This document shows positions 36,362 through 45,700 of a stretch of 64,000 nucleotides of DNA, piece after piece. The stretch comes from Burkholderiales bacterium (GTDB taxonomy: Bacteria; Pseudomonadota; Gammaproteobacteria; Burkholderiales; Burkholderiaceae_C), in NCBI GenBank assembly GCA_016185015.1, contig JACPOI010000057.1, forward strand, positions 1 through 64,000, written 5' to 3'. The notes beneath the pieces are model-generated. The model did not search any database. It had not been told where the DNA came from and saw only the letters and a list, made by a program, of their open reading frames with translations. The translations under genes and the position numbers were made by a program. Numbering within the stretch: position 1 is the first letter of the stretch; each line of letters starts with the position of its first letter.

Positions 36362-36691
36362 ATGACCCACGTCGTCACCGAATCCTGCATCCGCTGCAAA
36401 TACACCGACTGTGTTGATGTCTGCCCCGTCGACTGCTTCCGCGAAGGTCCGAACTTCCTGACCATTGATCCGGACGAGTGCATCGACTGCGCGGTCTGCA
36501 TTCCCGAGTGCCCGGTCAACGCCATCTACGCCGAAGAGGACGTGCCGGCCGACCAGCAGCACATGACCAAGCTCAATGCCGATCTGGCCAAGCTGCCGAC
36601 CTGGAAGAGCATCACCAAACGCAAGCCCGCCCTGCCCGACGCAGACGAGTGGAAAGACAAGACCGGCAAGCTCAAAGAGCTGGCCCGATAA
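36362..36691 (+). CDS. fdxA: Seven-iron ferredoxin FdxA
   Basis: The 109-residue ferredoxin has paired cluster motifs, [17 protein letters not shown] at the N-terminus and [12 protein letters not shown] at residues 40-51. The incomplete first Cys set indicates one [3Fe-4S] and one [4Fe-4S] cluster. ATG at 36362 is chosen; the frame is open upstream from 36260 but that region is non-coding. It lies 14 nt before a ferredoxin-NADP reductase gene and may carry electrons to the nearby sulfite reductase (inference). Confidence 0.94.
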   Translation: MTHVVTESCIRCKYTDCVDVCPVDCFREGPNFLTIDPDECIDCAVCIPECPVNAIYAEEDVPADQQHMTKLNADLAKLPTWKSITKRKPALPDADEWKDKTGKLKELAR

Positions 36692-36705
36692 ACATCTCTT
36701 TACCG

Positions 36706-37806
36706 ATGGAACCCAAACTCAGTCCCGCCGTGATCCAGACCGCCCAGGCCCATGAAGGCCCGATCGAAACCGATGCCGTGATCGTCGGCGCCGGCCCTGT
36801 CGGCCTGTTCCAGGTCTTCGAGCTCGGCCTGCTCGAAATCAAGGCCCATGTGATCGACTCGCTCGCCTACCCCGGCGGCCAGCCCATGGAGCTCTACCCC
36901 GACAAGCCGATCTACGACATCCCGGCCGTGCCCGTGTGCACCGGCAAGGAACTGACGGATTCCCTGCTCAAGCAGATCGAGCCCTTTGGCGCGACCTTCC
37001 ACCTGGGCCAGGAAGTGACCGTGGTGCGCAAGCAGGACGACGGCCGTTTCTTCGTCGAGACCAGCAAGGGCACGCAGTTCCTGACCAAGACCATCTTCAT
37101 CGCCGCCGGCGTGGGCGCCTTCCAGCCGCGCACACTCAAGGTCGACGGCCTGGACAAGTTCGAAGGCACGCAGCTGCACTACCGCGTGAAAAACCCGGCC
37201 GACTTCGCCGGCAAGAACCTGGTCATCGTGGGCGGCGGCGACTCCGCCCTGGACTGGACGCTGAACTTCACCAATGAAGGCCCGAACAAGGCCGAGAGCG
37301 TGATCCTGCTGCACCGCCGCGACGGCTTCAAGGCCGCCCCGGCCAGCGTGGCCAAGATGCGTGTGCTGTGCGAGGCCTACGAGATGCAGTTCATCGTCGG
37401 CCAGGTCACCGGCTTCGACGAAAAGGACGGCAAGCTCAGCGCCATCAAGGTCACGGGCGGCGACGGCGTGACCCGCGTGGTGCCGCTGGACGTGCTGCTG
37501 GTCTTCTTCGGTCTGAGCCCGAAACTGGGACCGATTGCGGAATGGGGCCTGCAGATCGAGCGCAAGCAGCTCGTGGTGGACACCGAGAAGTTCTCCACCA
37601 GCGTGCCCGGCATCTTTGCCGTGGGCGACATCAACACCTACCCCGGCAAGAAGAAGCTCATCCTCTCGGGCTTCCACGAATGCGCCCTGGCCGCCTTCGG
37701 CGCCATGCCCATCATCTTCCCCGAGAAGAAAGTGCACCTGCAGTACACGACCACCAGCCCCAAGCTGCACAAGGTGCTGGGCGTGGAATCGCCGGTATTC
37801 GACTGA
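36706..37806 (+). CDS. Ferredoxin-NADP reductase, thioredoxin-reductase-like type
   Basis: The 366-residue flavoprotein transfers electrons between NADPH and ferredoxin. It shows the FAD motif [14 protein letters not shown] near residue 27, an NADP motif [11 protein letters not shown] near residue 175, and FAVGDI near residue 300. The redox CxxC of thioredoxin reductase is absent, which marks the bacterial FNR branch. It forms an operon with fdxA and is followed by a strong terminator. Confidence 0.93.
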   Translation: MEPKLSPAVIQTAQAHEGPIETDAVIVGAGPVGLFQVFELGLLEIKAHVIDSLAYPGGQPMELYPDKPIYDIPAVPVCTGKELTDSLLKQIEPFGATFHLGQEVTVVRKQDDGRFFVETSKGTQFLTKTIFIAAGVGAFQPRTLKVDGLDKFEGTQLHYRVKNPADFAGKNLVIVGGGDSALDWTLNFTNEGPNKAESVILLHRRDGFKAAPASVAKMRVLCEAYEMQFIVGQVTGFDEKDGKLSAIKVTGGDGVTRVVPLDVLLVFFGLSPKLGPIAEWGLQIERKQLVVDTEKFSTSVPGIFAVGDINTYPGKKKLILSGFHECALAAFGAMPIIFPEKKVHLQYTTTSPKLHKVLGVESPVFD

Positions 37807-37834
37807 CCGCGATCAAGAATTGCTGAATCAGATC

Positions 37835-37860
37835 AAGCCCGCCACCCGGCGGGCTTTTTC
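37835..37860 (+). terminator. Intrinsic terminator of the fdxA operon
   Basis: A 9-bp stem, AAGCCCGCC/GGCGGGCTT (37835-37843 with 37848-37856), closes on ACCC and runs into a T tract. It ends just upstream of the thiamin riboswitch promoter. Confidence 0.9.
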
Positions 37861-37876
37861 TTTGCCTGCCGGGGAC

Positions 37877-37882
37877 TAAAAT
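37877..37882 (+). promoter_or_regulatory. Predicted -10 element of the riboswitch transcript
   Basis: TAAAAT at 37877-37882 lies between the fdxA-operon terminator and the TPP aptamer, with start predicted near 37889. No strong -35 is seen at the right spacing. Confidence 0.4.
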
Positions 37883-37904
37883 ACGTTCCGTGCTCTCATG
37901 GAGC

Positions 37905-38000
37905 ACATCCGCTAGGGGTGTTGGCGTGGCAGCTGCCGCGGCGACTGAGAAAGTCCCTTTGAACCTGATTGAGGTAATGCTCACGCAGGGAAGCAGGCCC
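37905..38000 (+). promoter_or_regulatory. TPP (THI-box) riboswitch
   Basis: The conserved thiamin pyrophosphate aptamer elements appear in order: CTAGGGGTG, CTGAGA, CCCTTTGAACCTGAT, GGTAATGC and CGCAGGGAAG. A separate hairpin (GTGCTC/GAGCAC, 37890-37906) precedes it. The aptamer reads on the plus strand, but the next gene, thiD, is on the minus strand. The nearest plus-strand gene is thiO, 939 bp away. No obvious terminator or anti-SD platform is seen just after it. Confidence 0.93.
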
Positions 38001-38062
38001 CAACCGGGTTCACCGGCACCGGCCCCTCCCCCTGCTGCTTTGATATGAAACGCGTGAAAGTC

Positions 38063-38914
38063 TCAGCGTGTCCCCGCCAGGACCTGCATCGCCCGCGGCG
38101 CATGGCCGTGGTTGAGCGGGCCGTGGCCTTGCCCGGTGCGCACGTCCGCCCCGGCGGCAATGGCGCCCAGGATGTAGGCGCGCGCCAGGCGCACGGCTTG
38201 TTCCAGTCCATGCCCCAGGGCCAGGTGCGCGGCGATCGCGGAGGACAGGGTGCACCCCGTGCCGTGCACGTTGTTGCTCGCGATGCGCGGCGAGGCCAGA
38301 CGCACCGGCTCACGCCCCGGCTGCAGCAGCAGATCCACCACCTCGTCGCCCTGCAGATGCCCACCCTTGAGCAGCACATTGGGCGCGCCCAGGGCCAGCA
38401 GTTTCTTGGCGGCTGGTTCGAGGCCCGCGATGCCGGCGATCTTGTGGCCCAGCAGCAGCTCGGCCTCGTCGAGGTTGGGCGTGATCACGGTGGCCAGGGG
38501 AAACAGCTCCTGCACCAGAACGGACACGGTCTCCTCGGCGATCAGGCGGTCGCCGCTGGTGGCCACCATCACCGGGTCCAGCACCACATGCTTCAGCCCA
38601 TGCTTGCGGATGGCCTGCGCCACCACACGCACGATGCCCGGCGCATGCAGCATGCCGATCTTCACGGCATCGGCGCCGATGTCCTCGATCACCGCGTCGA
38701 TCTGTGCGGCCAGGAACTCGGGCGGCACAGCAAAGATGCCGCGCACACCCTGCGTGTTCTGCGCCGTCAAGGCGGTGATGGCCGTCATGCCGAAACAGCC
38801 CAGGGCGCTGAAGGTCTTGAGGTCGGCCTGGATGCCGGCGCCGCCGCCGCTGTCCGAACCCGCGATGGACAGCACGCGCGGGTAGTGTTTTTCGTTCGTC
38901 GTGAGATTCGTCAT
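38063..38914 (-). CDS. thiD: Hydroxymethylpyrimidine (phosphate) kinase
   Basis: ThiD phosphorylates HMP and HMP-P for thiamin synthesis. The 283-residue ribokinase-fold enzyme has AGSDSGGGAGIQADLKTF near residues 17-34, KIGML in the middle and the catalytic NVHGTGCTLSSA near residue 213. ATG at 38914 is supported by a GATAAT element exactly 7 nt upstream, which also predicts a leaderless message. It diverges from thiO with only 24 bp between start codons and lies antisense to the riboswitch transcript. Confidence 0.95.
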   Translation of the reverse strand: MTNLTTNEKHYPRVLSIAGSDSGGGAGIQADLKTFSALGCFGMTAITALTAQNTQGVRGIFAVPPEFLAAQIDAVIEDIGADAVKIGMLHAPGIVRVVAQAIRKHGLKHVVLDPVMVATSGDRLIAEETVSVLVQELFPLATVITPNLDEAELLLGHKIAGIAGLEPAAKKLLALGAPNVLLKGGHLQGDEVVDLLLQPGREPVRLASPRIASNNVHGTGCTLSSAIAAHLALGHGLEQAVRLARAYILGAIAAGADVRTGQGHGPLNHGHAPRAMQVLAGTR

Positions 38915-38921
38915 GTCGAAA

Positions 38922-38949
38922 ATTATCAGGCCTTTTGAATGAACACCAA
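38922..38949 (-). promoter_or_regulatory. Leaderless promoter of thiD
   Basis: On the minus strand TTGGTG (38944-38949), 16 nt, GATAAT (38922-38927), then 7 nt to the ATG. The -35 overlaps the first codons of thiO. No Shine-Dalgarno precedes thiD. Confidence 0.5.
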
Positions 38950-40045
38950 GACACCCCGTCCTGTTTCTGTTGTGCTGGGAGGCGGTCTCATGGGCCGGCT
39001 GCTGGCCTGGCAGCTGGCGCGTGCCGGCCACCGTGTCACGGTCTACGAGGCCGGTGGCGCCGACGCGCAAAGCTCACCCGCACGCATTGCCGCCGCCATG
39101 CTGGCACCGCTGGCCGAATCGGCCATCACCGAAGCCAGCGTGGTCGAGATGGGCCGCCATGCGCTCACGCGCTGGCCGCAATTGCTGGCCCAGCTCTCCT
39201 TACCGGTGTTCTTCCAGCAGGAGGGCACGCTGATCCTCTGGCACCGCCAGGACGCGGCCGAGGCGCGTCGCTTCGCCGGCCAGCTGCAGGCCACCAACGA
39301 AAAGAATCCCGCCCTGCCCAAGGTCCAGGCGCTGGACGCCGCGGGAGTCAAACGCCTCGAACCCAGCCTGGAAAACCGCTTTGCCCAAGGCCTCTACCTG
39401 CCGGGTGAAGGCCAGCTCGACAACCGCCAGCTGCTGGCCGCGCTGCTGCACGAATTGCTGGCCCTGAAGGTTGAGTTGCACTGGAACAGCCCGCGCATGC
39501 CGCAGGACTTCCAGCCCGGCACCACCGGACAACCAGACTGGCTGTTCGACTGCCGCGGCCTGGGCGCCAACGCCCAGTGGGGCCAGCTGCGCGGCGTGCG
39601 CGGCGAAGTAGCGCGCATCCACGCCCCCGAGGTGGCCTTGAGCCGCCCGACACGCCTGATCCATCCGCGTTACCCCATCTACATCGCGCCCAAGCAGGAC
39701 GGCCTCTTCGTGATCGGCGCCACCGAGATCGAAAGCAACGACCTCTCGCCGCCCAGCGTGCGTTCCACGCTGGAGCTGCTGAGCGCGGCCTACGCCGTGC
39801 ATCCGGGTTTTGCCGAGGCGCGCATCCTGGAGATCGCCACCCAGTGCCGCCCCACCCTGCCCGACAACCTGCCGGCCATCCGCCAGCTCGGCCCGCGTAG
39901 TCTGCAGATCAACGGCCTGTACCGACACGGTTTCATGATCTCGCCGGCCCTGCTGGACGTGGTGCTGGAGTTCGTGCAGGAGCAGACCACTACACTCGCG
40001 GCTGCGCTGGACCTGCGCATGGAAACCGTGGTTTTAAGCCCATGA
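38939..40045 (+). CDS. thiO: Glycine oxidase / FAD-dependent ThiO
   Basis: ThiO oxidises glycine to dehydroglycine (iminoacetate) for thiazole formation. The 368-residue DAO-family flavoprotein starts with the dinucleotide fold VVLGGGLMGRLLAWQL near residue 10 and ends with the GLYRHGFMISPALLD segment typical of the family. It is the first gene of thiO-thiS-thiG-thiE, each joined by a 4-nt overlap or a 3-nt gap. Its own upstream space is only 24 bp, with no good Shine-Dalgarno. Confidence 0.93.
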   Translation: MNTKTPRPVSVVLGGGLMGRLLAWQLARAGHRVTVYEAGGADAQSSPARIAAAMLAPLAESAITEASVVEMGRHALTRWPQLLAQLSLPVFFQQEGTLILWHRQDAAEARRFAGQLQATNEKNPALPKVQALDAAGVKRLEPSLENRFAQGLYLPGEGQLDNRQLLAALLHELLALKVELHWNSPRMPQDFQPGTTGQPDWLFDCRGLGANAQWGQLRGVRGEVARIHAPEVALSRPTRLIHPRYPIYIAPKQDGLFVIGATEIESNDLSPPSVRSTLELLSAAYAVHPGFAEARILEIATQCRPTLPDNLPAIRQLGPRSLQINGLYRHGFMISPALLDVVLEFVQEQTTTLAAALDLRMETVVLSP

Positions 40046-40239
40046 ACGTCATCATCAACAAACAAGAACACGTGCTGCCAACGGGCGCGACCTTGGCAGA
40101 CGCTGTGGCGGCCATCGAGGCCAAACCGCCGTTTGCGGCCGCCGTCAACACGCAGTTCGTGCCCAAGACGCAGTACGCCCAGCACACGCTGAACGAAAAC
40201 GACCGCGTCGAAATCATTTCTCCCGTCACCGGCGGATAA
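40042..40239 (+). CDS. thiS: Sulfur carrier protein ThiS
   Basis: ThiS carries sulfur as a C-terminal thiocarboxylate for thiazole synthesis. The 65-residue ubiquitin-like protein ends in the essential Gly-Gly (SPVTGG). It overlaps the thiO stop by 4 nt (ATGA). Confidence 0.95.
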   Translation: MNVIINKQEHVLPTGATLADAVAAIEAKPPFAAAVNTQFVPKTQYAQHTLNENDRVEIISPVTGG

Positions 40240-40242
40240 GCC

Positions 40243-41040
40243 ATGTCCAACACCCCAGATCCCCTCGTTCTCTACGGCGAAACCTTCCACAGCCGCCTGC
40301 TGCTGGGCACCTCGCGCTACCCGTCGCCGGCTGTGCTGGAAGCCGCGGTAAAGCTCGCCAAGCCGGCCATGCTGACGGCCTCGCTGCGCCGCCAGGGTGC
40401 CGTGCCCCATGAAAGCGGCAATCAGTTCTGGGAACTGCTCAAGGCGCTCAAGGTGCCGGTGCTGCCCAATACCGCCGGCTGCCACAGCGTGCAGGAGGCC
40501 ATCACCACCGCGCAGATGGCACGCGAAGTGTTCGAGACGCCGTGGATCAAGCTGGAGGTGATCGGTGACGACTACACCCTGCAGCCCGACACGCTCAACC
40601 TGGTGCAGGCGGCCGAGCACCTGATCAAGGAGGGCTTCAAGGTGCTGCCCTACACCACGGAAGACCTGGTACTGTGCCAGCGCCTGGTGGACGTGGGCTG
40701 CCAGGCCGTCATGCCCTGGGCCGCGCCCATCGGCACCGGCAAGGGCCCCATCAACCCCTACGCCATGCGCGTGCTGCGCGAGCGCCTGGCCGTGCCCATG
40801 ATCGTGGACGCGGGCCTGGGCCGTCCTTCGCACGCCTGCACCGTGATGGAATGGGGGTTTGATGGCGTGCTGCTCAACACCGCCGTCGCCCTGGCCCAGG
40901 ACCCGGTGGCCATGGCTGGCGCCTTCGCCGCCGCCACCCAGGCCGGGCGCGACGCCTGGCGCTCCGGCGCCATGAGCGAGCAGGACGCCGCCCAACCCTC
41001 CACGCCCGTGCTGGGCACGCCTTTCTGGCATCACGCATGA
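40243..41040 (+). CDS. thiG: Thiazole synthase ThiG
   Basis: ThiG builds the thiazole phosphate from DXP, dehydroglycine and ThiS-thiocarboxylate. The 265-residue TIM barrel has the Schiff-base lysine region WIKLEVIGDD near residue 101 and the phosphate-binding VDAGLGRPSHA near residue 187. It follows thiS by 3 nt and overlaps thiE by 4 nt. Confidence 0.95.
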   Translation: MSNTPDPLVLYGETFHSRLLLGTSRYPSPAVLEAAVKLAKPAMLTASLRRQGAVPHESGNQFWELLKALKVPVLPNTAGCHSVQEAITTAQMAREVFETPWIKLEVIGDDYTLQPDTLNLVQAAEHLIKEGFKVLPYTTEDLVLCQRLVDVGCQAVMPWAAPIGTGKGPINPYAMRVLRERLAVPMIVDAGLGRPSHACTVMEWGFDGVLLNTAVALAQDPVAMAGAFAAATQAGRDAWRSGAMSEQDAAQPSTPVLGTPFWHHA

Positions 41041-41927
41041 CACCACTGACTCCCGAAGCGCAGGCCATCGTGGCCGCGCACCCGAACCTGGCCCTCCCCG
41101 TCGTCGGCGAGCCCGCCCTGAACTACAGCCGCAACGAAACGGCATACCGCAGCGCCAAGCAGGCCTGCCTGGCCCTCGGTTTCATCGAGATCGACGCCGA
41201 ATGCGTGGCGCTGGCCTGGCTGGCGCAGACCCAGCGCACAGGGCGTTTCGACCCGCTGGCCTGGCCCGACGAGCCGGCCGATTTCGGCCTGCGGCCCTGG
41301 CCGCGCGACGAGGCCTTCCCGGCCTGTCCCAAGGCGCTGGGCCTGTACGCCGTGCTGCCCGATGCCGCCTGGGTGGGCCGCGTGGCACGCGCCGGCGTGC
41401 CCACGGTGCAGCTGCGTTTCAAGTCCGACGATGCCGCGGCCGTGCGGCGCGAAGTCGCGGCGGCGGTGCAGGCTGTGCGCGGCACGCCCGCGCTGCTGTT
41501 CATCAACGACCACTGGCGCGAAGCCATTGCGGCCGGCGCCTATGGCGTGCACCTGGGCCAGGAGGACATGGAGATCGCCGACTTCGCGGCCATCCGCGCC
41601 GCCGGCCTGCGCCTGGGCTTGTCGAGCCACGGTTACGCCGAGATGGTGCGCGCCGACCGCATGAGCCCGAGCTACATCGCCATGGGCGCGGTCTACCCCA
41701 CCACGCTCAAGCGCATGGCCACCGCAGCGCAGGGCCCGGGCCGATTGGCGGCCTATGCACGGCTGATGCGGAACTATCCGGGGGTGGGTATCGGCGGCAT
41801 CTCCGCGGCCGAACTGCCCGAGATCAAGGCCACGGGCGTGGGTTCTCTGGCGGTGGTGCGGGCCATCACGGCCGCAACCGACCCGGAGCAGGCAGCTGCG
41901 AAGCTCATGGCCGCCTGGGAAGCTTGA
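41037..41927 (+). CDS. thiE: Thiamine-phosphate synthase ThiE with N-terminal extension
   Basis: ThiE joins HMP-PP and thiazole phosphate. The 296-residue protein is about 90 residues longer than the usual form. The catalytic domain starts near residue 100 (LGLYAVLPD) with VQLRFK, INDHW, GVHLGQED, the MGAVYPTTLK phosphate loop and GVGIGGI. The first 95 residues form a separate region, rich in aromatic and Ala residues, of unknown role; I know it from related Burkholderiales ThiE proteins. It overlaps thiG as ATGA. Confidence 0.92.
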   Translation: MTPLTPEAQAIVAAHPNLALPVVGEPALNYSRNETAYRSAKQACLALGFIEIDAECVALAWLAQTQRTGRFDPLAWPDEPADFGLRPWPRDEAFPACPKALGLYAVLPDAAWVGRVARAGVPTVQLRFKSDDAAAVRREVAAAVQAVRGTPALLFINDHWREAIAAGAYGVHLGQEDMEIADFAAIRAAGLRLGLSSHGYAEMVRADRMSPSYIAMGAVYPTTLKRMATAAQGPGRLAAYARLMRNYPGVGIGGISAAELPEIKATGVGSLAVVRAITAATDPEQAAAKLMAAWEA

Positions 41928-41935
41928 AGCCGCTG

Positions 41936-42075
41936 AACTTGTGAAGAAATCGTAGCGAGCGACTCGAGCGCAAGGCGGACGGAGCACAGCCACCGGAACG
42001 TACTTGCGGTACGTGAGGATGGCGCGCACCGCCCAACGCCGCGACGGGCAAGCGCAGTAGATTTATTCGCAAGTT
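41936..42075. repeat. 140-bp palindromic intergenic element
   Basis: The ends form imperfect inverted repeats, AACTTGTGAAGAAATC (41936-41951) and GATTTATTCGCAAGTT (42060-42075), 13 of 16 matching. Internal sequence is also self-complementary in stretches, with a central CGTAC/GTACG hairpin at 41999-42013. It fills the gap between convergent thiE and the cNMP-binding gene and ends 1 bp from the latter's stop. It looks like a MITE-like or REP-type element, and may fold as a terminator in both directions. The core resembles a repeat I associate with Comamonadaceae genomes. Confidence 0.65.
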
Positions 42076-42076
42076 C

Positions 42077-42568
42077 TCAGGTGCTGGCGATACGCTTGCT
42101 CACGTCGAGCATGCGCGTGGCCATGATGGCGCTCAGGGCCATGGACAGGGAGAGCGCCACGGTGGGATGCTTCTTGCCCAGGGTGTCGAAATCCTCGGGA
42201 CTCATGGCCCAGACCTTGCAACTGCTGTAGGCCACCACCGAGGCATTGCGCGGCAGGTGCGAGAAGAAACTGCCCTCGCCCACGACGGTTCCCGGACCGA
42301 GGATGGCCAGCTGCATCAGACCGCTGTCGGTCTTGACGTCGACCTTGAGGTTGCCAGACTCCAGGAAATAGAGGTTGCGGTCCTGGGCGCCCTGCGCGAT
42401 CAGCAGGTGGCCCCGCTCGTAGGTGTGCGGACGCAGGTAGTCGGCCACGATGTACCAGGACTGCGCGCCGAGGTGGCGCGACAGCACGCCGTCCTCGGTA
42501 TTGCGCGAGATGGCGGTGATCAGGCCGTTGACCGCACTGTTCTGCGTCAAGGGATTGAATGAATTCAT
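42077..42568 (-). CDS. Stand-alone cyclic-nucleotide-binding domain protein
   Basis: The 163-residue protein has one CAP-type cNMP-binding beta-roll (about residues 45-135), with the GEGSFFSHLPRNASVVA phosphate-binding-cassette region. The Gly-Glu pair is present, and the RNAS segment fits the usual R-x-A-S/T contact. No helix-turn-helix or other output follows, so it is not a Crp/Fnr transcription factor. A cAMP- or c-di-GMP-responsive adaptor role is possible but unproven. Confidence 0.82.
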   Translation of the reverse strand: MNSFNPLTQNSAVNGLITAISRNTEDGVLSRHLGAQSWYIVADYLRPHTYERGHLLIAQGAQDRNLYFLESGNLKVDVKTDSGLMQLAILGPGTVVGEGSFFSHLPRNASVVAYSSCKVWAMSPEDFDTLGKKHPTVALSLSMALSAIMATRMLDVSKRIAST

Positions 42569-42755
42569 CGGACACCCTTTCCACGGACCCGACAGACCCG
42601 CTTTTGTAGCTCGGCGACGCTCGCATGGAGTATTGGGTGTCCCCCCGGGGCTGTCAAGCTCGCAAGCCCGACACTAGTAGCAGGGACCGATGATTCGTGG
42701 TGATGCCTGCGCCGGAATCCTGCGCGTCGCTTGCCCGAGGCCCCCAAAAGGGCAT

Positions 42756-42779
42756 CTCCCCCCGGCTCACGCCGGGGAG
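42756..42779 (-). terminator. Possible terminator hairpin after purL
   Basis: A GC-rich hairpin (arms 42756-42766 and 42771-42779, with a two-base bulge) lies 5 bp beyond the purL stop. On the minus strand only a weak CTTTT run follows 6 nt later, so termination strength is uncertain. Confidence 0.35.
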
Positions 42780-42783
42780 AGGC

Positions 42784-45700
42784 TCAGCCCACCCACTTGC
42801 GCGCGTTGCGCCAGATCTGCATCCAGGGACTGTGCGCGCTCGGGTCGAGCGAGGTCCAGCTCGTCTGGATGTTGCGGAACACACGCTCGGGGTGCGGCAT
42901 CATGGCCGTGAAACGCCCGTCGGCCGTGGTCACCGCGGTCAGGCCGCCGGCACTGCCGTTCGGGTTGTAGGGGTAGGCCTCGGTGGCGGCGCCCGTGTTG
43001 TCCACGAAACGCATGGCCGCAATGGCCTTGGCCGCGTTGCCGCGGTAGGCAAAGTTGGCGTAACCCTCGCCATGCGCCACGGCAATCGGCAGGCGGCTGC
43101 TGGCCATGCCCTGCAGGAACAGGCTGGGCGATTCGAGCACTTCCACCAGGGACAGGCGCGCCTCGAAGCGCTCGCTGCGGTTGGTCGTGAAACGCGGCCA
43201 GTCCTGCGCCCCGGGAATGATGTCGGCCAGCTCGGCGAACATCTGGCAACCATTGCACACGCCCAGGCCAAAGGTGTCGGGGCGGGCGAAGAAGGCCTGG
43301 AACTGTTCGGACAGCCCCTTGTTGAAGGTGATGGAGCGCGCCCAGCCGATGCCGGCACCCAGCGTGTCGCCGTAGCTGAAGCCGCCACAGGCCACCACAC
43401 CCTTGAAGTCTTTCAGGTTGGCACGACCGTTCTGCAGGTCGGTCATGTGCACGTCATAGGCTTCGAAACCGGCCTCGGTGAAGGCATAGGCCATCTCAAT
43501 GTGCGAGTTCACGCCCTGCTCGCGCAGCACGGCCACCTTCGGTCGGCTCTTGAGCAGCGCCGGCGCGAGACCTTGCGCCGGATCGAAGGTGAGGTGCACG
43601 TGCAGGCCGGGATCGTTGGGCGTGCCGGCAGCAGCGTGTTCCTGGTCGGCGCAGGCGGTGTTGTCGCGCTGCTGGTTGATCTTCCAGCTCACGCTGTCCC
43701 AGACCTGGTGCAGGTCGAAAAGTTTGGCGGAGAACACGGCCTTGGCATCGCGCCAGACCTGCAGTTCGCCCACACCTGCGCCAACCGTTGCACCGGCCGG
43801 CCGCGTCTTGCCGACCACGTGGCTGTGTTTGGACAGGCCATGTTCGCGCAGCACCTGCATCACCGCGTCGCGGTCTTCGCTCCGGACCTGCAGCAGCACA
43901 CCCAGTTCCTCGTTGAACAGGGCCTTGAGCGTGAGCTCATCGCGGCGCGCGCTGACCTGGCTTGCCCAGTTCTTGCTGTCACCGGTGTCCATGCGGCTGT
44001 CGGAGATGCCGTCGCCCTCCGTCACCAGCATGTCAACGTTGAGCGCCACGCCCACGTGGCCGGCAAAGGCCATCTCGGCGGCCGCAGCCAGCAGGCCGCC
44101 GTCGCTGCGGTCGTGGTAGGCCAGGATCTTGCCCTGGGCACGCAGGGCGTTCACAGCCTTGACCAGGTTGATCAGGTCCTGCGGATCGTCCAGGTCCGGC
44201 ACGGTGTCACCAGTCTGGTTCAGCGTCTGCGCCAGGATGGAGCCGGCCATGCGGTTCTTGCCGCGGCCCAGGTCGACCAGCAGCAGCGTTGTGTCCGCCG
44301 TGTTGTCCAGTTGCGGTGTCAGCGTGCCGCGCACATCGCCCAACGTGGCGAAGGCGCTCACGATCAGAGAAACCGGCGAGGTGACCTTCTTCTTGTCGTT
44401 GCCATCACTCCACTGCGTGCGCATGGACAGGCTGTCCTTACCCACGGGGATCGAGATGCCCAGCGCCGGGCACAGCTCCATGCCCACTGCCTGCACGGTG
44501 GCGTAGAGCGCGGCGTCTTCACCGGGCTCGCCGCAGGCGGCCATCCAGTTGGCCGAGAGCTTGACACGCGAAAGCTCGATGGGTGCGGCCAGCAGGTTGG
44601 TGATGGCCTCGGCCACGGCCATGCGGCCCGAGGCCGGCGCGTCGATTGCGGCCAGCGGGGTGCGCTCGCCCATGCTCATGGCCTCGCCCTTGAAGCCGGC
44701 GTAGTCGGCCAGGGTCACGGCCACGTCGGCCACCGGCACCTGCCAGGGGCCGACCATCTGGTCGCGGTGGGTGAGGCCCCCCACGGTGCGGTCGCCGATG
44801 GTGATGAGGAAACGCTTGGAGGCCACGGTCGGGTGGCTCAGCACGTCGATCACGGCCTTTTGCAGTTCCACTCCCGTGAGGTCCAGCGGCTTGAAGTTGC
44901 GCGCGATGGTCTTCACGTCGCGGTGCATCTTGGGCGGCTTGCCCAGCAGCACGTTCATGGGCATGTCGACCGGGCTTTCATGGCCCGCGTCGGCCAGCAC
45001 CAGCTGGCGCTCTTCAGTGGCCACACCGACCACGGCAAAGGGGCAACGCTCGCGTACGCAGAAGGACTTGAACTGCTCCAGCGACTCGGGCGCAATGGCC
45101 ATGACGTAGCGTTCCTGGCTCTCGTTGCACCAGATTTCTTTCGGCGCCAGGCCCGACTCTTCGAGCGGCACGGCACGCAGGTCAAAACGCGCACCGCGAC
45201 CGGCGTCGTTGCTCAGCTCGGGGAAGGCGTTGGACAGGCCGCCGGCACCCACGTCGTGGATCGCTAGGATGGGGTTCTTGTCGCCTTGCGACCAGCAGTG
45301 GTTGATGACCTCCTGCGCGCGACGCTCGATCTCGGGGTTGCCGCGCTGCACCGAATCAAAGTCCAGCTCGGCCGCGTTGGCACCCGTGGCCATGGAGCTG
45401 GCCGCACCACCGCCCATGCCGATGCGCATGCCCGGGCCGCCGAGCTGGATCAGCAGGGTGCCGGCGGGGAACAGGATCTTCTGGGTCTGGCCCGCGTCGA
45501 TGACACCGACACCGCCGGCGATCATGATGGGCTTGTGGTACCCGCGCTGCACCGTGTCCACATCGCTGGCCACGGTCTGCTCGTACTCGCGGAAATAACC
45601 CGCCAGGTTGGGACGGCCGAACTCGTTGTTGAAGGCCGCGCCCCCCAGCGGGCCCTCGGTCATGATCTGCAGCGGGCTGGCGATGTGCTCGGGTTTGCCG

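Noticed and set aside
42697-45267. Long plus-strand open frame opposite purL
   Set aside because: It lies antisense to conserved PurL domains and has His/Gln/Val-rich shadow composition.
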